Positions 11,419-16,682 of a DNA stretch of 16,682 nt are shown piece after piece. Numbering within the stretch: position 1 is the first letter of the stretch; every line of letters starts with the position of its first letter. Where the stretch lies: positions 1 through 16,682 of the forward strand of contig UQAQ01000050.1 of NCBI GenBank assembly GCA_900539115.1. The letters run 5' to 3'. Below the pieces are notes generated by a model. That model saw nothing but the letters and a program-made list of their open reading frames with translations, was not told the origin of the DNA and searched no databases. The translations under genes and the position numbers were made by a program. This stretch comes from an uncultured Roseburia sp. Its GTDB lineage: Bacteria; Bacillota; Clostridia; Lachnospirales; Lachnospiraceae.

Positions 11419-14400
11419 GACGTTTCATTTCACAGAAGATTCATACGAACAAACGATAATCTCATTGTTCAAGGATATGGGCTATGAATACCATTATAGC
11501 CCGGAACTTGACGCAGATACCAGCAGGGAACTTACCGATTCCACCATACCGGGAGCATTGCGTAAGGCAATGTTGGCTATAAACGGAGCGGACAAAGTCG
11601 CCGCCGTGGATGAAGCCATCCGCAAAATCAGAGAACAATTCAGCCAACCTTTGGTAAGTGCAAACATAACCCTCACCGATTGGCTGCAAAATGGGCTGGA
11701 TGTGACCTTCAAAACCGCTCAAGGCTCATTGCGTAGCGACCATATCAAGATAATCGACACAGACAATATCAACAACAATTCTTTTGTGGTTGCCAACCAA
11801 TGGACGGTTACAAATGGCAAATCCACCAAACGTGCCGACATAGTGGTATTCATCAACGGACTGCCAATCTCCGTTGTTGAGTTGAAATCCCCTTCCCGTG
11901 AAGTGACGAACTCGGAGGAAGCCCACCAACAGTTGCAGAACTATATGCGCATTGTTCCGCAACTTTTCACTGCTTGCCAAATGCTCGTGATAAGTGATAT
12001 GGCAGACACACGAGTAGGCACGATTACCGCACCGCTTGACCGATATATGGAATGGAAAACCACGGATGGAAGCTATGAAAGCACGGCGTTTGCCGACTTT
12101 GAAACATTCTTCAACGGCATATTTGAGAAGCATCGGGTCATTGATATAATTGCTAACTTTACCCTTACAATGGGTGGCGATAAGAAGATACGCATACTCG
12201 CTGGCTATCACCAGTATTTTGCCGTGAAGAAAGCCCTTGAATGTACCAAACAAGCCCTGCAACGCAATGATGGAAAAATCGGCGTATTCTGGCACACACA
12301 AGGTTCGGGCAAGAGCCTTTCGATGGTGTTCTATGCCCACCAACTCTTGAAAAATCTGCTTAGTGCGACCTTGCTTGTGCTAACCGACCGTCTTGACTTG
12401 AACGACCAACTGCACAGCACTTTTGCATCGTGCAGCGACTATTTGCGCCAAAAACCAATCAAAGCTACTGATGGCGAAAACCTCTATGAATTGCTCGAAA
12501 AGCGCAAGAGCCACGGGATAATCTTTGCCAATATCCAAAAGTTCAAAGACCGTGATAAGCTCATCACCAGCCGTTCGGATGTGATTGTGATTAGCGACGA
12601 AGCCCACCGCACACAATCAAACACCAAGACAAAGATTGATACACAAACTGGAGAACTGAAACTCGGCTTTGCGGCTATCGTGCGCAAACTCCTGCCCAAT
12701 GCGGCTTTTATTGGCTTCACCGGTACGCCTATTGAACAAGACGACAACGACACGAGAGAGGTGTTTGGCAACTACATTGACATCTACGACATGACCCAAG
12801 CCGTGGAAGATGGTGCTACCGTGCCTGTCTATTACGAGAGTCGTTTGGTAAAATTGGATTTGGACGAGGACACGCTCAAATTGTTGGATGACGAGTATGA
12901 TAAACTGGCGGAAGAAGGTGCTGACGAACAGGACATCAAACGTTCAAAGAGTGAAAATGCACGGCTACGCGCCTTGCTTTCAGCCCCACAAACCATCGAC
13001 ACACTTTGCAAGGACATCATAAATCACTATGAAAACAACCGTGCCGACTTGCTCACCGGAAAAGCCATGATAGTAGCGATTGACCGTGCTACTGGTATAG
13101 ACATATATAAAAAGTTGATGGAGCTTCGTCCTCAATGGAAAGATATTATCTGCGTAGTTATGACGCAAGGAAACCAAGACCCTGTAGAATGGAACGACAT
13201 CATTGGCTCTGCCGCACGTAAAGAAGAACTGGCTCGCCAGTTCAAAGATAACAATTCACCGCTAAAAATCGCTATCGTAGTCGATATGTGGCTCACAGGC
13301 TTTGATGTTCCATCGCTTGCCACAATGTATGTTTACAAGCCGATGAAAGGACATAATCTTATGCAGGCTATCGCCCGTGTAAACCGTGTGTTTCCCGAAA
13401 AGAGCGGCGGTTTAGTAGTGGACTACATCGGCATTGCCAAGGCTCTCAAAAAGGCCATGCACGACTATACAGGACGTGACAAGAAAAACTACGGCGACCC
13501 GAACATCAAGACAACCGCCTATCAACAGTTCGTCGCCGCACTCAAGCGTTGCCGGGAATGTATGAACGATTACGATTATTCCTCTTTTTCCGATTGTTCC
13601 AATCTGCAGCGTGCTAACCTCATTAGAGGTGGTGTGAACGTGTTGCTTGATAAGGATAACCTTGTCTCGTCCGAACCTACCACTCAAACTGATGAAAATG
13701 GTAACATTATTCTTGTGGATGCCGTTCCTGCCGAGGCGAGAAAAGTCTTTATGGAAGAAAGCAAACGCTTGTCACAGGCTGCTTCGCTTTGCCGCAGTTT
13801 GCTCACCCCTGCAGAACGTTTTGAAGAAGCATATTTTGAAGCTGTACGGACATTGCTCTTGCGCCTTTCGGGAAACAATAAAATTACCCGTAAAATTATA
13901 GACGAACGCATCACACAACTGTTGAAAGTTGCAATCAAGGCAGAGGGAATTGTGGAAATTCTCAATACAAAAGGCTCGGAATTTTCACTCTTTGATGAGA
14001 ATTTCCTGAAAGAGATAGCCGAGATGAAAGAGAAGAATTTTGCTCTCGAATTGCTCAAACGGCTGCTTGAAGAACACATCAAGAAATATGCTAAAAAAAG
14101 AATGGTTGAAGCCGAGAAATTCAGTGAAATGCTTGATGCCCGGCTTGCTGAATACCTCCGTGGGCTTATCTCCAACGAGGAAGTGATTAAGGAGCTTCTC
14201 AAAATGGCGCAAGAACTGAAAGCCAATGCGGGACAAGCATCTGAATTGGGACTGACCGAGGAAGAACAGGCTTTCTATGATGCTTTGACAAAGCCGCAAG
14301 CCGTAAGAGATTTCTATGAAAACAGCCAACTTGTTGCTATGGCAAAAGAACTGACTGAAGCCCTGCGTAGTAGCAAGACCATTGATTGGCGACAGAAAGA

Positions 14401-14539
14401 ATCAGCCCGTGCCAAGATGCGCTCTATGGTGAAGCGATTGTTGAAAAAGTACAAATACCCACCAGAGGAACAAGAGGCTGCTCTCGAAACCGTTATCCGG
14501 CAATGTGAACTTTATGCGGATTCGGATAACGAAAGTTAG
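11411..14539 (+). CDS. hsdR: Type I restriction endonuclease subunit R
   Basis: This 1042-residue protein is the ATP-dependent translocase and nuclease that cleaves unmodified DNA when bound to HsdM-HsdS. The N-terminal nuclease domain shows Asp143 in KRADIVVF and Glu157-Leu-Lys159 in SVVELKSP (PD-(D/E)XK). The SF2 motor carries Walker A TQGSGKS at 296-302, DEAH at 396-399, FTGTP at 436-440, MWLTGFDVPS at 626-635 and the arginine-finger motif QAIARVNR at 652-659. The rest is a long helical C-terminal domain that contacts HsdM. All key motifs and the expected length are present. The start overlaps the end of hsdS C by 8 bases, indicating translational coupling. No terminator is visible after it, so transcription may continue into the next gene. 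Confidence 0.96.
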   Translation: MPKTFHFTEDSYEQTIISLFKDMGYEYHYSPELDADTSRELTDSTIPGALRKAMLAINGADKVAAVDEAIRKIREQFSQPLVSANITLTDWLQNGLDVTFKTAQGSLRSDHIKIIDTDNINNNSFVVANQWTVTNGKSTKRADIVVFINGLPISVVELKSPSREVTNSEEAHQQLQNYMRIVPQLFTACQMLVISDMADTRVGTITAPLDRYMEWKTTDGSYESTAFADFETFFNGIFEKHRVIDIIANFTLTMGGDKKIRILAGYHQYFAVKKALECTKQALQRNDGKIGVFWHTQGSGKSLSMVFYAHQLLKNLLSATLLVLTDRLDLNDQLHSTFASCSDYLRQKPIKATDGENLYELLEKRKSHGIIFANIQKFKDRDKLITSRSDVIVISDEAHRTQSNTKTKIDTQTGELKLGFAAIVRKLLPNAAFIGFTGTPIEQDDNDTREVFGNYIDIYDMTQAVEDGATVPVYYESRLVKLDLDEDTLKLLDDEYDKLAEEGADEQDIKRSKSENARLRALLSAPQTIDTLCKDIINHYENNRADLLTGKAMIVAIDRATGIDIYKKLMELRPQWKDIICVVMTQGNQDPVEWNDIIGSAARKEELARQFKDNNSPLKIAIVVDMWLTGFDVPSLATMYVYKPMKGHNLMQAIARVNRVFPEKSGGLVVDYIGIAKALKKAMHDYTGRDKKNYGDPNIKTTAYQQFVAALKRCRECMNDYDYSSFSDCSNLQRANLIRGGVNVLLDKDNLVSSEPTTQTDENGNIILVDAVPAEARKVFMEESKRLSQAASLCRSLLTPAERFEEAYFEAVRTLLLRLSGNNKITRKIIDERITQLLKVAIKAEGIVEILNTKGSEFSLFDENFLKEIAEMKEKNFALELLKRLLEEHIKKYAKKRMVEAEKFSEMLDARLAEYLRGLISNEEVIKELLKMAQELKANAGQASELGLTEEEQAFYDALTKPQAVRDFYENSQLVAMAKELTEALRSSKTIDWRQKESARAKMRSMVKRLLKKYKYPPEEQEAALETVIRQCELYADSDNES

Positions 14540-14607
14540 CTATAAAGTTTCATATCCTATCTGGTTATCATTTTTTGATTATATTTATTTGTACGCAAAA
14601 ATATATT

Positions 14608-15660
14608 ATGAGTAGAGGATTACCTTTAAATGTTAAATTATGTTTGGATAAAGCATTGGATTCTGCTTTGTTGTCAGTTGAAACATATAATAAACCTGCT
14701 GTGAAATTTAAATCAGGTGGGTACATTGTTTTAATGTGTATCGCATGGACATCATTGTTTCATGCAATATTTTTCAAAAGGGGGATAAAACCATTTTATC
14801 GAGAAAAAAATAAAGTACGATTTAAAAGAGTTGATGGAGAAATTCAATTTTGGGAGTTAGCCACATGTGTAAAAGAATACTTCAAAGGAGAAGATTGTGC
14901 AATAAGGAAAAACATCGAACTCTTTATTCCATTAAGAAATAAATTGGAGCATAAATTCTTACCAGAATTAGATGCTAATATTTTCGCAGAGTGCCAAGCT
15001 CTATTGCTAAATTTTGATAAGATTGTAGAGAAAGAGTTTGGTGAAGATTATTGCCTAAGAGAGTCTTTGTCCTTTGCATTGCAACTATTTCCCTCTTCGA
15101 GAACTCTTGCAATGGGGATAAAAATGAGCAAAGATGCTCAAAAAATTACTCGATTTATTGATAAATATAGAGCGTCAATAAGTACAGATATTATGCAGAG
15201 CGGAGAGTATTCTTTTAAAGCATTCTTGATTCAAGTTGCTAACCATAAGTCAGTAGATGCTCTTCCTGTTCAGTTCTTCCCATATGATAAACTGACAGAT
15301 GATGAAAAAAAGAAAGTTGAAAGAATCGCAGGACTAATCAAGGAAAAGCATATTCCAGTTGTAAATAAAGGGACATTAAAACCTGCCACCGTAATACAAC
15401 AAGTTCAGGAACGGTTAGGTAACCCTAAGATTATAAGAGGGAAAAAACAAGTTAATAAATTTAATTCCGATACTCATACGAGGTGTTGGAAAAAATATGA
15501 AGTTCGTCCAGAAAGGAATTCAGATAACCCTGAAAAAACAAAGCCAGAATACTGTTTATATGATGAACCTAATAATAGTTATCTATATACAGAAAAATGG
15601 GTTGAGTTTTTAGTTAAAAAGATGCAAGACGATGATGAATATCAGTCTTTATTCAAGTAA
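14608..15660 (+). CDS. DUF3644 protein, possible HEPN-type ribonuclease
   Basis: This 350-residue protein resembles DUF3644 in its N-terminal region: CLDKALDSALLSVETYNKP, then GGYIVLMCIAWTSLFHAIFF and KRGIKPFY, then RKNIELFIPLRNKLEHKFLP. The last segment contains R110-N-K-L-E-H115, which fits the RX4H catalytic signature of HEPN ribonucleases. That function is an inference, not a known property of this protein. The C-terminal part (about 230-350) is charged and may bind nucleic acid. ATG 14608 (MSRGLPLN) was chosen over an upstream TTG because family similarity begins there. The gene starts 68 bases after hsdR on the same strand, is clearly more AT-rich than hsdR, and ends in a strong terminator. 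Members of this family are often seen in defence regions. Confidence 0.8.
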   Translation: MSRGLPLNVKLCLDKALDSALLSVETYNKPAVKFKSGGYIVLMCIAWTSLFHAIFFKRGIKPFYREKNKVRFKRVDGEIQFWELATCVKEYFKGEDCAIRKNIELFIPLRNKLEHKFLPELDANIFAECQALLLNFDKIVEKEFGEDYCLRESLSFALQLFPSSRTLAMGIKMSKDAQKITRFIDKYRASISTDIMQSGEYSFKAFLIQVANHKSVDALPVQFFPYDKLTDDEKKKVERIAGLIKEKHIPVVNKGTLKPATVIQQVQERLGNPKIIRGKKQVNKFNSDTHTRCWKKYEVRPERNSDNPEKTKPEYCLYDEPNNSYLYTEKWVEFLVKKMQDDDEYQSLFK

Positions 15661-15695
15661 TTAAAGGGGAGAGGATAGACACTATCCCCTTTAAT
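15660..15695. terminator. Probable bidirectional terminator between DUF3644 and mob genes
   Basis: The perfect 11-bp stem ATTAAAGGGGA (15660-15670) / TCCCCTTTAAT (15685-15695) lies at the convergence of two genes. A-rich sequence on one side and T-rich on the other let it work in both directions. Confidence 0.75.
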
Positions 15696-15725
15696 TGTTT
15701 AGTTGACTATTTTACATTATGGCTT

Positions 15726-16682
15726 TTATTTTCTCATCGAAAAACCTCTTTTCGGCTGTTGGTCATAATTCCCTTCCACCACATTGTCAACTTCCCGTCT
15801 GGCTTTGATTTGTTCCCGATTGTCAAACCCGCCCTTTTGCTTGGCGGTGAAATACAGGAAATCTCTGGCAGCCCGGAGTGATTGTCTGTCCTCCCCGAAC
15901 AGGTTAAGGGCACTCTTGATGTCCGACACCTGTTCCGTATCAAAACGGGACTTGTAATAATCACGGGCAAAACGGACGACACAGTAAACAGCCTTGCGGA
16001 AGATGTCGTTTGTTTTGAGCAGCAGGAAACTGAGGCAGTCGATGATATGGCTTTGCCATGCAATCCGGTTTTTCAACCTTGTGGTCTCCTGCGTATGTTC
16101 CGCTTCCTTGCGGCTCAACTCTGATTGATGCCTACTTTCCAGTTTCATCAGTTCCCGATGGTGGTCACTCTGTATGGTTTGGATTTTATCCTGTAACCGC
16201 TCAATGGTTTCCTCGTGCGTGGAAATCTCATTGCGCAAATCCTCTATTTCATTTCTCAGGGCTTTCGATTTCCCGGTAGCCCAGCCGACAGCGGCATTCA
16301 GAAGTTCGCTCCCTTTTTCCCTGTTTAGCTTGGAGCGTTTTTCGCTGATAGCCCGGTCAAGGTCTTCGCTCTGTCGTTCTTTCTCATTTGCTTTTTCGAT
16401 AAGGGCGTTGGTAATGCTTTCAGTTTCTTGCATCTTTTGATTAGCCATTTCCAACTGATATTCCCGGTATTGCCTTGTGGCATCAAGCCGCTTCATTTCC
16501 TCCTTCTGTTTCTCAATGATAAAGTCGTTACGTTCCAAATGTTCCCTAGCTGTAACAGCCTTTGACTGTCCACGTTCCATCATGAGAATATCGGATGCCA
16601 AGCTCTGCATTTCGGTCATATCCTCGTCATTGAGCTTGCGGCTCTTGCCTGTGTCATGGTTCATCCAGTCGAACACGATATG
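15726..16682 (-). CDS. MobV-type mobilization protein, C-terminal part (runs off the window)
   Basis: The minus-strand frame is open to the window edge (two further codons precede the GTG at 16676), so about 318 residues of a longer protein are visible. About residues 40-210 form a long coiled coil rich in Glu, Lys, Gln and Arg. A globular end follows with AWQSHIIDCLSFLL, RKAVYCVVRFARDYYKSRFD and VSDIKSALNLFGED, finishing EVDNVVEGNYDQQPKRG. This matches my recollection of the C-terminal region of MobV/Pre relaxases on Bacteroidales mobilizable elements. The catalytic N-terminal domain would lie beyond 16682, so relaxase function is inferred. It converges on the DUF3644 gene and shares its terminator. 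It implies that this region is, or borders, a mobilizable element. Confidence 0.72.
   Translation of the reverse strand, partial: HIVFDWMNHDTGKSRKLNDEDMTEMQSLASDILMMERGQSKAVTAREHLERNDFIIEKQKEEMKRLDATRQYREYQLEMANQKMQETESITNALIEKANEKERQSEDLDRAISEKRSKLNREKGSELLNAAVGWATGKSKALRNEIEDLRNEISTHEETIERLQDKIQTIQSDHHRELMKLESRHQSELSRKEAEHTQETTRLKNRIAWQSHIIDCLSFLLLKTNDIFRKAVYCVVRFARDYYKSRFDTEQVSDIKSALNLFGEDRQSLRAARDFLYFTAKQKGGFDNREQIKARREVDNVVEGNYDQQPKRGFSMRK

Noticed and set aside
11726..12343. Minus-strand 205-codon ORF within hsdR
   Set aside because: It lies opposite the conserved nuclease and Walker A regions of hsdR; a shadow frame.
1..16682. CRISPR array, tRNA or rRNA genes
   Set aside because: No regularly spaced repeats of suitable length, cloverleaf sequences or conserved rRNA stretches were seen on either strand.

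Overview
The window looks like an accessory region of a Bacteroidales genome (Bacteroides, Phocaeicola or Parabacteroides type). Several genes are preceded by the Bacteroidales sigma-factor signature TTTG-N(17-21)-TAnnTTTG instead of a -35/-10 pair. The integrase, the PepSY-like periplasmic protein and the coiled-coil C-terminus of a MobV-type mobilization protein are all familiar Bacteroidales accessory-genome types. No rRNA, tRNA or CRISPR array is visible.

Left part (1-4650). Positions 1-75 look like the tail of a transposase gene and a palindromic insertion-sequence end, followed by a fragment of an unknown protein. Next come a 31-residue single-pass membrane peptide, a complete tyrosine integrase (872-2263) with a repeat-rich promoter, and a small four-helix membrane protein on the minus strand. 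These are followed by an exported PepSY-like protein on the minus strand, a 27-residue hydrophobic peptide, a stretch of about 550 bases holding only hairpins, a two-helix membrane protein, and a possible small minus-strand ORF.

Centre (4838-14539). A co-directional type I restriction-modification operon with very tight spacing reads: hsdM - tyrosine recombinase - hsdS C-half (A) - GIY-YIG nuclease-like gene - full hsdS (B) - DUF1016/PD-(D/E)XK nuclease - hsdS N-half (C) - hsdR. The three hsdS pieces share exact direct repeats at the gene start (B and C) and at the central conserved region (A, B and C). All three meet in the 13-bp core AAATGATAATTTA. Half-gene A begins at this core, half-gene C ends at it, and full gene B runs through it. 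This is the layout expected if the embedded recombinase cuts and rejoins hsdS at that core. The repeats are in direct orientation, whereas described hsdS phase-variation loci mostly use inverted repeats. The predicted outcome is therefore excision, reintegration or deletion of cassettes that each carry a different nuclease gene, not inversion.

Right part (14540-16682). A DUF3644 gene follows hsdR on the same strand. It contains an RNxxxH sequence that could be a HEPN ribonuclease motif, and it ends in a strong, probably two-way terminator. On the other strand is the C-terminal part of a MobV-type relaxase or mobilization protein that runs off the window. Together with the integrase on the left, this suggests that the restriction locus sits on, or next to, a mobilizable integrative element. 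I see no attachment sites that would fix its borders.
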